A stretch of 64,000 bases of DNA from Rhodoferax_B ferrireducens_A (GTDB lineage Bacteria > Pseudomonadota > Gammaproteobacteria > Burkholderiales > Burkholderiaceae_C), in the NCBI RefSeq assembly GCF_031458075.1, contig NZ_JAVDXT010000001.1, positions 1,914,462 through 1,978,461 of the forward strand, read 5' to 3'. Below, in pieces: positions 53,396-61,848 of the stretch. Below the pieces are notes generated by a model, which was not told where the DNA came from, searched no databases, and saw nothing but the letters and a program-made list of their open reading frames with translations. Every line of letters begins with the position of its first letter. Position 1 is the first letter of the stretch. The position numbers were made by a program, and so were the translations under genes.

Positions 53396-54010
53396 ATGGG
53401 ACTCCTGACCTTCAGTATTAACGTCACCCTGGACGGCTGCATCGACCACCAGGAAGGAATCGCCGACGACGAAACACACGCCTTCTTCACCCGCCTCATG
53501 GACGGCGGTGGGGCGATGCTGTGGGGCCGCGTCACCTACGAGATGATGGAGAGCTACTGGGCAGCGGTCGCCCGCGGTGACGCGGAGGCACCGCCGGCGA
53601 TGCGCGCATGGGCGGTCAAGCTGGAGGCCAAGCCGAAGTACGTGGTGTCGTCGACGTGAACGGACTTCAGGTGGACCAATAGCCACCACATCACCGGCGA
53701 CTTGCGTACGAACGTACAGAAGCTCAAGGACACGCCCCTGAACGGCGTGCTCCTCGGCAGCGGCAAGCTTGCGACCGAGCTGGACCGGCTGGATCTGATC
53801 GACGAGTACAAATTGCTCGTCCATCCCAGGATCGCCGGCCACGGCCCGACCCTGTACCAGAGCGGGCTACCCAGCACGCGACGGCTCAAGTTGATCTCGG
53901 CGACGCCGCTCCGCAACGGCGACGCCGCTATGCACTACCGACGCGCGCGGCTAACAACGGGTTGCAGCGGACTGTCCGCTGCGCGGCCCGCCGCTGAACC
54001 TGAACGTTGA
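53396..54010 (+). pseudogene. RibD_C / dihydrofolate-reductase-family gene inactivated by one nonsense codon
   Basis: The frame starts at ATG 53396 with LLTFSINVTLDGCIDHQEGI and continues with FFTRLMDGGGAMLWGRVTYE, both typical of RibD C-terminal-like dihydrofolate reductase family proteins. A TGA at 53657-53659 interrupts after PKYVVSST; the next residues in the same frame are TDFRWTNSHHITGDLR, LLGSGKLATELDRLDLIDEY and MHYRRAR. CGA to TGA is the likely change, since family members have Arg at this place. The frame then overlaps the attC-like site, which supplies the last residues. This is the pattern of a chromosomal-integron gene cassette. It is probably inactive unless read through. Confidence 0.85.
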
Positions 54011-54012
54011 GC
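53949..54012 (+). other. attC-like integron recombination site
   Basis: The 64-base stretch ends in GTTGAGC (54006-54012), which fits the attC core GTTRRRY, and starts with GGCTAAC (53949-53955) in the position of the inverse core. The inner arms GTTGCAGCGG (53961-53970) and CCGCTGAAC (53991-53999) pair with one unpaired G (53964), the extrahelical base that marks attC sites. The loop region is CCGC/GCGG-rich. It sits at the 3' end of the DHFR-like frame, as in cassettes. The left core deviates at one base. Confidence 0.55.
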
Positions 54013-54150
54013 GTCCGCCTTTTCAAACAGCCACTGACTGGTATTGGCCGACTCCGTCACGCCCGGCACTGTCGCGGCCAGCAGCTCCGTGTAGCAGCAC
54101 TTCTATGCAACGACTCTTATTCCTCGTCACCCAACTCAATAACTTGCTGG

Positions 54151-54285
54151 TCACCTGACCAAACGCTGCCACATGTGCAGCATGAAGCCCGCGCGCTCCA
54201 CATCCGCCTGCGCGATCAGCGGCGTTTCGCCAATCGGATTTCCGTTCGATTCTGCGATCACCTTGCCGATCACGGCACCCCCAAC
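54151..54285 (-). pseudogene. Orphan C-terminal fragment of an unknown gene
   Basis: The minus strand reads AVIGKVIAESNGNPIGETPL, then IAQADVERAGFMLHMWQRLV and R before a stop at 54151-54153. The reading has the look of a genuine C-terminus but has no start, and coding character is lost toward 54285 and beyond. It is likely a truncated gene next to the cassette boundary. No family is recognised. Confidence 0.35.
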
Positions 54286-54477
54286 CCAGCAGCGTGCTGG
54301 TCTCAAATAAGCCTCAGCCGGGGCTGCGATCCTGCATGGACGCGGCACACAAGATCGGCGCTGAGGTCCAAGTATCTCCGCCGTGCGCGACAAGGCCATC
54401 TCGCCAGTGGCGTAGCGCCTGCGTAGAAATTTCGGTACTCTTTGTGCAGCGGGCGGCTTCAACGGAGGAACGTCACC

Positions 54478-55122
54478 ATGCTCAAACTCTACGGCTTTTC
54501 TAAGGTGAACGCTGCCGCGCGTGGTCATACCCGCGACCTGTGTGTGCTGTGGGCGCTGGAAGAGATGCACCTGCCGTTCGAGCTGGTCGGTATGGACCAT
54601 CCCGCGCACGACCTGAACACCGACGCCTATCGCCGGCTCAGCCCGTTCGAACAGATCCCATCTATTGACGACGACGGGTTGGTGTTGTCCGAATCCGCCG
54701 CCATTCTTGTCTACCTGGCAAAGAAGTCCGGCCGTCTGATCCCCGGCGACCGCGCCGGCGAGGCGCAGGTGGTGCGCTGGTGTTTCTCTGCGATGAATAC
54801 GGTTGAGCCGCCACTGCTGCGCCTGCTGGTGCTCGACTGGACGGCCGATGGCAATTGCGGCAAGCACCGCGAGTTCCTGGCCGGCTGGGTGAATCGGGTG
54901 CTGAGCAACCTGGAGCGCTGGTTCTCCGACCATGACTTTGTCGCGACACAGCACTTCACCGTCGCCGACATCCTGATGGCGCACGTGCTCTCGTCGGGTA
55001 TCAAGGACCAGGGCTTGATCACCCCGTATCCGGGAGTCGCGTCGTATCGGGATCGGTGCTTGGCCCGGCCCGCATGGAAGCAGGCCTTCGCGGCGTATGG
55101 CGCGCGGGTCGAAGCGGGGTAG
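54478..55122 (+). CDS. Glutathione S-transferase family protein
   Basis: The product is 214 residues from ATG 54478, preceded by GGAGGA. The N-terminal thioredoxin-like domain (about 1-80) has LKLYGFSKVNAAARGHTRDL, then LWALEEMHLPFELVGMDHP, QIPSIDDDGLVLSESAAILV; the E-S of the glutathione gamma-glutamyl site is in LSESAAI. The C-terminal helical domain (about 90-205) has FTVADILMAHVL, the N-capping box motif of GSTs. It resembles the beta/theta-like bacterial group; the catalytic Ser or Cys is not certain. It acts in the cytoplasm on electrophiles with glutathione. Codon use and a good ribosome site suggest an intact, expressed gene. Confidence 0.9.
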   Translation: MLKLYGFSKVNAAARGHTRDLCVLWALEEMHLPFELVGMDHPAHDLNTDAYRRLSPFEQIPSIDDDGLVLSESAAILVYLAKKSGRLIPGDRAGEAQVVRWCFSAMNTVEPPLLRLLVLDWTADGNCGKHREFLAGWVNRVLSNLERWFSDHDFVATQHFTVADILMAHVLSSGIKDQGLITPYPGVASYRDRCLARPAWKQAFAAYGARVEAG

Positions 55123-55305
55123 ACATTCGTTAACACTGATGCACAGCTCACCCGATGGGCCAAGATTGGTTGACCGGCTTCAATCGCCACATTTGCAGCA
55201 GCAGCCTGCAGGACTTTTAGGAAAATCAAAGTTCTATGGCAAGCCTGGTGAAATCTGCAACGGCAATAACAGCCGATCGCCTAAATCAGCCCGCTGCTAG
55301 TGGGG

Positions 55306-55542
55306 CTATTTTTCTATCGGAGCCCTGTTCGGAACTACAGACGCCTGGTACGGAAAGCGCTGTTGTTTCCAGATGGCGGCCGCAACACGCATGAGCATCA
55401 CGACACTATCGACATAGTCGTCCCTGGTCGAATCCAAATTCTCAATGTAGTCGCCCAACTGCTCAAGCGCTTCATCAAGGGAGACGTCGCCTCCATTGAT
55501 GGCGAGGTCCTCAACAACCGCCAAGAAGCGAACGGAGTCCAT
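55306..55542 (-). CDS. Small hypothetical protein
   Basis: The product is 78 residues (MDSVRFLAVVEDLAINGGDV, then EALEQLGDYIENLDSTRDDY), acidic and helical, without export signals. I know no family. No strong ribosome site precedes the ATG at 55542, and the frame is open only in this direction with coding-like composition. It is convergent with the GST gene. Confidence 0.5.
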   Translation of the reverse strand: MDSVRFLAVVEDLAINGGDVSLDEALEQLGDYIENLDSTRDDYVDSVVMLMRVAAAIWKQQRFPYQASVVPNRAPIEK

Positions 55543-55760
55543 GCCAAAAGAATATTTCGCAGCCGGCGAACTTGCAATGTCAGAAGATATTTGCAGGCGT
55601 AAATATTGTGTATCAGTGTGCCTTCCCCGTACATAGGCCCTCCGAAATGGGGCTGGCAGATGCTCCCAACGCCTACAAAACCCCTGGAAGTCTTCCTACA
55701 GTCTGGCCTGCCGGCCATTGGTGAAATTGCCGACCTGCGGCATACCAAAGGAGGCCCACG

Positions 55761-56015
55761 ATGGACCCTCGATCGATTCTCACGACTGCTGGTGTTCTGT
55801 GCATCTGCTATTTTTCGCCGGACGCATTCTTCACCACTTCGCCTCCGAAGGCGAGCTCTCCAAAGGCTGTTTCACCGCCTACGGCAGCCGCGGTCAATGA
55901 CAAGCCGAAGCCCATGCAGGAAGCCAACAACTCTCAGTATCTGCTCGCCCAGCAACAGTGCGATGCCACACAAGGATTGCACGTAGCAAGCCTGCACGAA
56001 AGCATGGCACCCTAG
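55761..56015 (+). CDS. Small exported-type hypothetical protein
   Basis: The product is 84 residues. AAAGGAGG nine bases before the ATG at 55761 is a near-ideal ribosome site and decides the start. The N-terminus (MDPRSILTTAGVLCICYFSP) is hydrophobic and may be a signal or anchor. The rest is Pro/Ser/Ala/Lys-rich, then a Gln-rich end. No family is recognised. Neighbouring small genes (55306, 56154) are similarly unassigned. Confidence 0.6.
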   Translation: MDPRSILTTAGVLCICYFSPDAFFTTSPPKASSPKAVSPPTAAAVNDKPKPMQEANNSQYLLAQQQCDATQGLHVASLHESMAP

Positions 56016-56153
56016 CCATTTGCGTGATAGCGGGTTTTGATATGGTGTCATGTTGATCAGCCGAGTTCGTCCATCCCACGACGAGGAGTGGTCCTACAGC
56101 CATTCCGGCCCGACGTGACCATTATTGGAAAAAATCAACTTCGGGAAAAACAC

Positions 56154-56402
56154 ATGGCCTCCAACCATTTACGACGCATCGCTGTCAGTGTGGACGAACC
56201 GAAACGCGGGAAATTCTACTGGCTGCTGACGGAATCCACCGGCGACACCACAGTGTGGAACGAGCTGTACGCCGCCAAAGAGAGCGTGCCAACCTACGGA
56301 GAAGCTCTGCGCACCGGTGTCGGAATTCTGATGGCCATGGGCAGCGATGGGGACGGTCCCCGACTTGTCGGAGAAGACGAAAACCTCTCACCAGTGGGGT
56401 AA
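56154..56402 (+). CDS. Small hypothetical protein preceding the SDR gene
   Basis: The product is 82 residues from ATG 56154, with GGGAA seven bases upstream (MASNHLRRIAVSVDEPKRGK, then FYWLLTESTGDTTVWNELYA). It is a short alpha/beta protein with aromatic residues in a beta-strand pattern. It recalls small stress-associated proteins of unknown function in pseudomonads and xanthomonads. It ends 41 bases before the SDR gene, in the same direction, so co-transcription is likely. Frame extension to 56037 is not supported. Confidence 0.65.
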   Translation: MASNHLRRIAVSVDEPKRGKFYWLLTESTGDTTVWNELYAAKESVPTYGEALRTGVGILMAMGSDGDGPRLVGEDENLSPVG

Positions 56403-56443
56403 TGCAGAAAACCTCTTCAAGCACACCGTGAAAGGAACTGGCA

Positions 56444-57430
56444 ATGAACCAATCTCGTAATTCACTGGCCCATGGCGATAAGGGCGAGGCGACTGCTGCG
56501 AAGCAGCGGCGTTTGCAAAAGGAGCAAGATTTTCGCGATGTGCAGTCATTCGAAAGCTCGGCGACTGTAAAAGAGCGCCATAAAGTACCCCTGCCCAGCC
56601 AGCACCTCTGCAAGCCTGGCCTCGAAGCGGAAATGCAAGCCAAACCGAAATTTGAAGCACCGCACTACAAAGGCAGCGGTAAATTGCAGGGATTTTCTGC
56701 ATTGATTACAGGCGGAGACTCCGGCATAGGGCGTGCGGTGGCAGTGTTGTTTGCGCGTGAAGGTGCCGATGTCGCAATCGTCTACCTCAATGAACACGTA
56801 GATGCGGAAGAGACAAAAAAATACGTGGAAGCGGAAGGTAGGCGGTGCACCCTCATTTCCGGGGACGTAAAAGATACAGCCTTCTGTAGAGACGCTGTCA
56901 AAAAGGTAGTGGACGACTGGGGACGGTTGGACGTACTGGTCAACAATGCGGCATTCCAAGAACACGCCGAATCTCTGGCCGACTTGAGCGAGGAGCGGCT
57001 GGATGAAACCATGAAAACCAATGTCTACGGCTATTTCCATATGGCCAAGGCTGCATTACCACATCTGCGACAAGGCGCAAGCATCATCAATACAGGATCG
57101 GTGACGGGCCTGAAAGGCAGCAAAGAACTGCTGGATTACTCTGTCACCAAGGGGGCCATCCATGCCTTCACCAAAGCACTGGCCAGCCAACTTATAGACA
57201 AAGGTATCCGTGTCAATGCAGTGGCTCCGGGGCCGGTATGGACCCCGCTGAACCCTGCGGATAAACGGCCAGAAGACATTGCCGAGTTTGGTCATAAAAC
57301 CGACTTTGGTCGCCCAGCACAGCCTGAAGAATTGTCTCCCGCATATGTGTTTTTAGCCGCACCGTGCTGCTCAAGCTACATAACGGGAATGGTGCTGCCG
57401 ATCACCGGATCCGCTGGTGACGGGGCTTAG
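56444..57430 (+). CDS. SDR-family oxidoreductase (YghA-like)
   Basis: The product is 328 residues. A 70-residue N-terminal extension (HGDKGEATAAKQRRLQKEQD) precedes the Rossmann domain. The NAD(P) motif is ITGGDSGIGRA at about 88-98, LVNNAAF (about 165), the catalytic Ser in NTGSVTGLKG and the YxxxK motif in DYSVTKGAIHAF. The C-terminal GRPAQPEELSPAYVFLAAP and YITGMVLPITGS are typical of this subgroup of SDRs with an N-terminal extension (YghA/YhdG-like), often induced by stress. It oxidises or reduces small carbonyl or alcohol substrates; the substrate is not known. It is convergent with ligD. Confidence 0.92.
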   Translation: MNQSRNSLAHGDKGEATAAKQRRLQKEQDFRDVQSFESSATVKERHKVPLPSQHLCKPGLEAEMQAKPKFEAPHYKGSGKLQGFSALITGGDSGIGRAVAVLFAREGADVAIVYLNEHVDAEETKKYVEAEGRRCTLISGDVKDTAFCRDAVKKVVDDWGRLDVLVNNAAFQEHAESLADLSEERLDETMKTNVYGYFHMAKAALPHLRQGASIINTGSVTGLKGSKELLDYSVTKGAIHAFTKALASQLIDKGIRVNAVAPGPVWTPLNPADKRPEDIAEFGHKTDFGRPAQPEELSPAYVFLAAPCCSSYITGMVLPITGSAGDGA

Positions 57431-57474
57431 CACCATCAGTTAAGAGCGTACGACCCGGTTTTCACAAGACCAGG

Positions 57475-59955
57475 TTATTCCGCCCTTGGAGAATCGAAAT
57501 CTAATAGCCCCATTGCTTTACCCAGGCTTTGTGGGGCGTAGTTTTTCCATGGGTCATTGCCTCGATCCAAGCGCGTATGGATATTGGAAACGGTCCAGCA
57601 GGCAGACCCGGAAATCTTGGACACCTCATCCCATGCGATGGGCACGGATACTCCCATGCCCGGCCGTGCCCGTGCCGACCATGCGGAGACCGTCGTGGCG
57701 CCAAAACCATTGCGCAGGTAGTCCACAAAGATCTTGCCGACACGGTTCCGGGGGCCACTTTTCGCGACAAACAGCTGCGGCAAGGTTTGCGCCAAATGCA
57801 GAACAATGGCTTGCGAAAATGCTTTGACAGCGTCCCAGTGGTAATACTTCTTGAGTGCCACCACGATGTGCAGACCTTTGCCGCCACTGGTCTTAACAAA
57901 CGATGCGAGGCCCAGTTGCTGCAGAAATTGGTGCACTAGCTCTGCGCCTTGTTGTACTGTCTTCCACTCCACACCCTCCCCGGGGTCCAGATCGAAGGTC
58001 ATGCGGTCGGGCTTATGGATCGCAGTCTTGACGCCATTCCAGGTATGGAACTCCACCACATTCATCTGGGCCGCCGACAACAGCGCCCGCATCGTAGCGA
58101 CCTCCATCAGGGGGGCATGCCCGGGATCAAGCGCGGGGTCTAGCAGCCTCACGCCAGGCATCTTGCCTTCCAGATGCTTCTGGAAGAAAAGCTCGCCATC
58201 GACGCCTGTCGGTGCCCGCACCATGGACACGGGGCGTTGCTTCAAGTGCGGCAGCAGCAAGGGGGCCACCAGGTGGTAGAAGCGCACCAACTCCAGCTTG
58301 GTAAGGCCGGTAGAGCCATCGATCACGCGCTCAGGGTGGGTAATTTTGAGCTGCGATGACAAAACGAGCGGCTGGGACTCGCCACCGGAGATCGGTGAGG
58401 GATGTTCCCTTGTGATCGACGCGGGCGTTTTGTCGGACCGCAGACCGTGGAACACCGCGTGCCGAATCCGCTGCGTGTCCGTCCACTCCCCGAACGATAC
58501 CTCTGCTAGCAGAACTGGCTGGACCCAATGGGCGGTGCTGTCCAAATCCGTCTTACCAGCCAATGGGCTGGTTCTTACGGCAATGGCTTCCAGTTTCTGC
58601 TTCAGCTGCAGCAAGGTTCGGCCATCGAAGCCGGTTCCCACGTTGCCCGCATACTGCAGCAGGCCCTTGTCATCGTGCACCCCCAATAGCAGAGACCCCA
58701 GGCCTACGCGACTGCCTTTGGGGTCGGTGTAGCCCACAATTACAAACTCTTGCCGCGACCGACACTTGAGCTTGATCCAGCTGTCAGAACGGCGTGACAC
58801 GTAAGCGGAGTTTTTCTTCTTTCCGATCACTCCTTCCAAGCCCATGTGGCAAACGGTGGCTAGAAGGTCCTGGGCCTGGACGTCGAAAGTGTTGCTGAAG
58901 CGCAGGTTATCCGGGGTTTCGTCGTTGAACAGCTGCTGAAGTACAGCGCGCCGCGTTTCGAGTGGTTCTTGACGGAGGTCTTGGCCATCAAGATAAGGAA
59001 CATCGAACAGGTAGTACAAGATGTCGTCGGTGCTACCACGGTCAAACGCGTTCTGTAGGCGCTGAAAATCCGGTATGCCCTTGTCGTTGGTCACGGTGAT
59101 TTCCCCGTCGAGCCAAGCCGACTTCAGCCCGAGTTGTCCAAGCGATTGAGCGAGCTTGGGGAGCTTGTGCGTCCAGTCGTTTCCGTTGCGCGTGAACAGC
59201 TGCACCGTCTTGCCCTCTATGCGCGTGAGCAAGCGGTAGCCATCGAATTTGATTTCAAACAACCAGTCGGCTGGATTGCTGGGGACCGCTTCCATGAGGA
59301 CGGCGAGCTGGGGCTGGAGTGTGGCGGGTAAGGCGGCGGGTGCGCCCAGAGGTGGGATGGTGGAAACCGGTGCTTTCGCGCCGGGGGCATTTTTTTCAAC
59401 ACTTCTTGAGCGCAGCGGCACAACGCTATCAGGCATTTCATCGACTAGGCTGAACTCTGCTGCGGTGCGGGCAAAATTGTCCTTTTCTTTGATGAGAAGC
59501 CAGGGGATTTGTTTTTCGCTTTTTCCCTTCATCCGGACCAGCGCCCAACGGCCCCGAAGTTTGTGCCCATATATATCGAACTTCAGGCTGCCATCGCGAT
59601 AGCCCGTCGCGGGGTCGCCCAATGGAACCCAATGGCCCTCATCCCATATGATGACTTTTCCGGCGCCGTATTGGCCAGCGGGGATCTCCCCTTCAAATTG
59701 GTTATAGGCGATCGGGTGGTCCTCTACCTGCACCGCCATGCGTTTGTCCTTGGGGTCCAGACTGGGGCCCTTGGGTACCGCCCAGCTTTTCATAGTCCCA
59801 TCCAACTCCAAACGAAAGTCGTAGTGTAAATGCGAGGCCCAATGCTTCTGGACCACGAAGGACCGTACACCTGTCCCCGATACACCGCCATGCAACGGTT
59901 CAGGGGTGATGGCGAAGTTGCGCTTCGCTTTGTACTTGGCGAGGGCGTCCACCAT
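57475..59955 (-). CDS. ligD: Multidomain ATP-dependent DNA ligase D
   Basis: The product is 826 residues with the domain order phosphoesterase, ligase, polymerase. The 3'-phosphoesterase (about 22-165) has HWASHLHYDFRLELDG and the SWAVPKGPSL strand. The ligase core has the nucleotidyl-transfer Lys236 in FEIKFDGYRLL, then AWLDGEITV and GLEGVIGKKK. The primase-polymerase (about 545-820) has FDLDPGEGVEWKTV with the metal Asp pair. LigD processes and joins broken ends in non-homologous end joining, with Ku. The ATG at 59955 abuts the stop of ku at 59956 on the same strand, so the two are translationally close. Length is typical. Confidence 0.95.
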   Translation of the reverse strand: MVDALAKYKAKRNFAITPEPLHGGVSGTGVRSFVVQKHWASHLHYDFRLELDGTMKSWAVPKGPSLDPKDKRMAVQVEDHPIAYNQFEGEIPAGQYGAGKVIIWDEGHWVPLGDPATGYRDGSLKFDIYGHKLRGRWALVRMKGKSEKQIPWLLIKEKDNFARTAAEFSLVDEMPDSVVPLRSRSVEKNAPGAKAPVSTIPPLGAPAALPATLQPQLAVLMEAVPSNPADWLFEIKFDGYRLLTRIEGKTVQLFTRNGNDWTHKLPKLAQSLGQLGLKSAWLDGEITVTNDKGIPDFQRLQNAFDRGSTDDILYYLFDVPYLDGQDLRQEPLETRRAVLQQLFNDETPDNLRFSNTFDVQAQDLLATVCHMGLEGVIGKKKNSAYVSRRSDSWIKLKCRSRQEFVIVGYTDPKGSRVGLGSLLLGVHDDKGLLQYAGNVGTGFDGRTLLQLKQKLEAIAVRTSPLAGKTDLDSTAHWVQPVLLAEVSFGEWTDTQRIRHAVFHGLRSDKTPASITREHPSPISGGESQPLVLSSQLKITHPERVIDGSTGLTKLELVRFYHLVAPLLLPHLKQRPVSMVRAPTGVDGELFFQKHLEGKMPGVRLLDPALDPGHAPLMEVATMRALLSAAQMNVVEFHTWNGVKTAIHKPDRMTFDLDPGEGVEWKTVQQGAELVHQFLQQLGLASFVKTSGGKGLHIVVALKKYYHWDAVKAFSQAIVLHLAQTLPQLFVAKSGPRNRVGKIFVDYLRNGFGATTVSAWSARARPGMGVSVPIAWDEVSKISGSACWTVSNIHTRLDRGNDPWKNYAPQSLGKAMGLLDFDSPRAE

Positions 59956-60960
59956 TTACGCGGCTTCTTTTCCCGAGACCGCCGGGTTACGGGGCGCAGC
60001 TTTCGCGGCCGAGGATGTCTTTATCGATTTAGGTCGGGTGGCTGCTGCCGTTGTAGCCGCCCTCTTCGCCGGCGCAGTCTTTGCCCCCTTGCTCTTGCCG
60101 GAAAGGCTGCGTTTCAGTAGCTCGGTTAAGTCAATGATGTTGCTGCTAACGGGGGCCTCGTGGCTCTCGATCTTCTCGACCTGTTCAAACTTGCCCGCTG
60201 CCGCCTTGCTATCGACCAATCTCATGATTTCCAACTGAAAGGAGTCACGGAAATCGTCGCCGTTCCATGAGGATGTCATTTCATTGATTAACTGCGTGGC
60301 CATTGCCATTTCGGCATCCTTGATGCCTGCTTCCTTGACGCCTTGCGGTGGCAGCTGCAATGCTTCCCATGACCGAATTTCTCCGCCCCAACGTAGTAAA
60401 TTCAGTACCAGCGCCGGACCGCATGCCATCAGCAGTGCCAGGTGCTGTTTGTTTGCAATCACCACTTTGGCCACACCTACCTTGCGGCTGGCCGCCAATG
60501 ACTCCCGCAGCAGCGCATAGACCTTCTGTCCACGGTTGATTGGAGCCGTGTAATACGGCTTCTCGAGATATACAAACGGGATTTCGCCGATCGGAACGAA
60601 GGCCTCAATATCTATCGTGTGGGTGGTCTTGGGATACGCAGCTTCCAGTTCTTCGGGTGTCAGCAGTACGAATCGGCCGTCTTCCCACTCGATACCTTTG
60701 ACAATGGAGTCCGCCGGCACTTCCTTGCCGCTCTTCTTGTTGATGCGCTTGTAGCCGACGGGATCCATCGAGCGTTTGTCCAGCATCTTGAAATTCAGAT
60801 CACTTTCATCGGTCGCTGAATACAGCGCGATGGGCACATGGACTAGCCCGAAACTGATTGCCCCTTTCCACAGTGAGCGCGTGGAGGTTGGTGCCCTTCC
60901 CGCATCCTTGTCTATGGGCGATGCGGGGGCAGGCGTGGCGGGCTTCTTCGATCTGGCCAT
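59956..60960 (-). CDS. ku: Ku homodimer protein of non-homologous end joining
   Basis: The product is 334 residues with the bacterial Ku core (about 30-270): SLWKGAISFGLVHVPIALYS, DLNFKMLDKRSMDPVGYKRI, KGIEWEDGRFVLLTPEEL and HTIDIEAFVPIGEIPFVYLE. The N-terminus is Ala/Lys-rich, and the C-terminal tail is Lys/Ala/Thr-rich and basic, longer than in some species, consistent with DNA binding. It binds DNA ends and recruits LigD. It directly precedes ligD on the minus strand and follows a DUF2188 gene by five bases, forming a three-gene operon. Confidence 0.95.
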   Translation of the reverse strand: MARSKKPATPAPASPIDKDAGRAPTSTRSLWKGAISFGLVHVPIALYSATDESDLNFKMLDKRSMDPVGYKRINKKSGKEVPADSIVKGIEWEDGRFVLLTPEELEAAYPKTTHTIDIEAFVPIGEIPFVYLEKPYYTAPINRGQKVYALLRESLAASRKVGVAKVVIANKQHLALLMACGPALVLNLLRWGGEIRSWEALQLPPQGVKEAGIKDAEMAMATQLINEMTSSWNGDDFRDSFQLEIMRLVDSKAAAGKFEQVEKIESHEAPVSSNIIDLTELLKRSLSGKSKGAKTAPAKRAATTAAATRPKSIKTSSAAKAAPRNPAVSGKEAA

Positions 60961-60965
60961 GACGT

Positions 60966-61190
60966 TTAACCCACTGATCGCCGCGGATCAACCGAGCGGG
61001 GATAGGTGCGCTCTTCTTGGATGGTGCCATCAACGCCGTGAATCTTGACGGAACCCTTCTTGTTGGCCATGAACTCTTCCATTGCGGCGAGCAGTTCCGC
61101 TTTGGTGGGCTTGGAAATCGAAGCCCGTTCACCACCATCCTTCGTAAGGTCCCAATGTCCGCTGTGAGTCTTAACGTGGTAGTTTTGCAT
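60966..61190 (-). CDS. DUF2188 small protein linked to ku
   Basis: The product is 74 residues (MQNYHVKTHSGHWDLTKDGG, then ERASISKPTKAELLAAMEEF), with the DUF2188 pattern HV..H.G.W.v...g..ra. It is a short alpha/beta protein of unknown role, often near ku/ligD or stress genes. It starts at ATG 61190 and ends five bases before ku, so it is the first gene of the NHEJ operon. The last 15 residues repeat an Arg-rich end. Confidence 0.85.
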   Translation of the reverse strand: MQNYHVKTHSGHWDLTKDGGERASISKPTKAELLAAMEEFMANKKGSVKIHGVDGTIQEERTYPRSVDPRRSVG

Positions 61191-61460
61191 AATGCCTCCA
61201 GACCAATAGAAGAATTAATCGTAGGAACATTCACTGGCGCCCGCTGTAGGACAGCCGGCTTTCAACGATGAAACTGTGACTATTCGTTAAATGGCAGTAG
61301 GTCGTGCTGTAAGGACTTTGGGGGGGAATTGGATACCGCTGAATTCAAATAGATACCGGTGCGTATAAAAATCACTGCAACCAGACAATGTGTTGAAAAT
61401 ACATGGAAATTTGAATGGCGGTCCTAAACTCATCATCCACTTTCAACTGCAGTCATTCCC
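61191..61460. promoter_or_regulatory. Divergent region between the NHEJ operon and the response regulator
   Basis: This 270-base region must contain the promoters of the DUF2188-ku-ligD operon and of the response regulator. It is AT-richer around 61318-61400, with a G-run at 61320-61326. No specific operator was recognised. Confidence 0.4.
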
Positions 61461-61844
61461 ATGCCAGGTACAACGGTTGACATCTTGGTCGTCGATGACT
61501 TGGTTGACGCCGCGGAATCCCTCGCTCTTTTGATGCAAGGCGATGGGTATCAAGTCCGGGTCGCACTGAGCGGCGAACAAGCCATCGAAGCGCTCGCGCA
61601 GTACCAACCGCTGTGCGTCTTCCTTGACTTTCAAATGCCGGGGATGGATGGGCTGGAGTTGGCCAAATACATCCGGCGGAAATTCGGCGATGACATCGTC
61701 CTCGTTGCCTACACCGGGCTGGCAGAGTCCAATGCGCGGGTCGCCGAGACGTTCGCTGTGGTTGACCACTATTTCATCAAGCCAATTCCACCGGCCGAGA
61801 TCCGAAAAATATTCCCACCCAAAAAGCCGATCGGTCAGGCCTGA
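61461..61844 (+). CDS. Single-domain response regulator
   Basis: The product is 127 residues, a bare receiver domain with no output. Acidic pocket Asp12-Asp13 (ILVVDDLVD), phospho-acceptor Asp56 (VFLDFQMPGMDG), Thr85 in VAYTGL and Lys107 in HYFIKPIPP are all present, so phosphorylation chemistry should be intact. Single-domain regulators act by protein contact, as in phosphorelays. It is convergent with a hybrid histidine kinase with only four bases between stops, so it may be that kinase's partner, but the two are expressed from different promoters. Confidence 0.92.
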   Translation: MPGTTVDILVVDDLVDAAESLALLMQGDGYQVRVALSGEQAIEALAQYQPLCVFLDFQMPGMDGLELAKYIRRKFGDDIVLVAYTGLAESNARVAETFAVVDHYFIKPIPPAEIRKIFPPKKPIGQA

Positions 61845-61848
61845 GGCA

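Noticed and set aside
53657..53659. TGA read as selenocysteine in the DHFR-like gene
   Set aside because: No SECIS-like stem-loop was seen after the codon and related proteins have Arg at this position, so a CGA to TGA mutation is simpler.
54151..54984. Long minus-strand frame opposite the GST gene
   Set aside because: Most of it is the shadow of the GST gene; only its 3' end (54151-54285) has protein-like character and is listed as a fragment.
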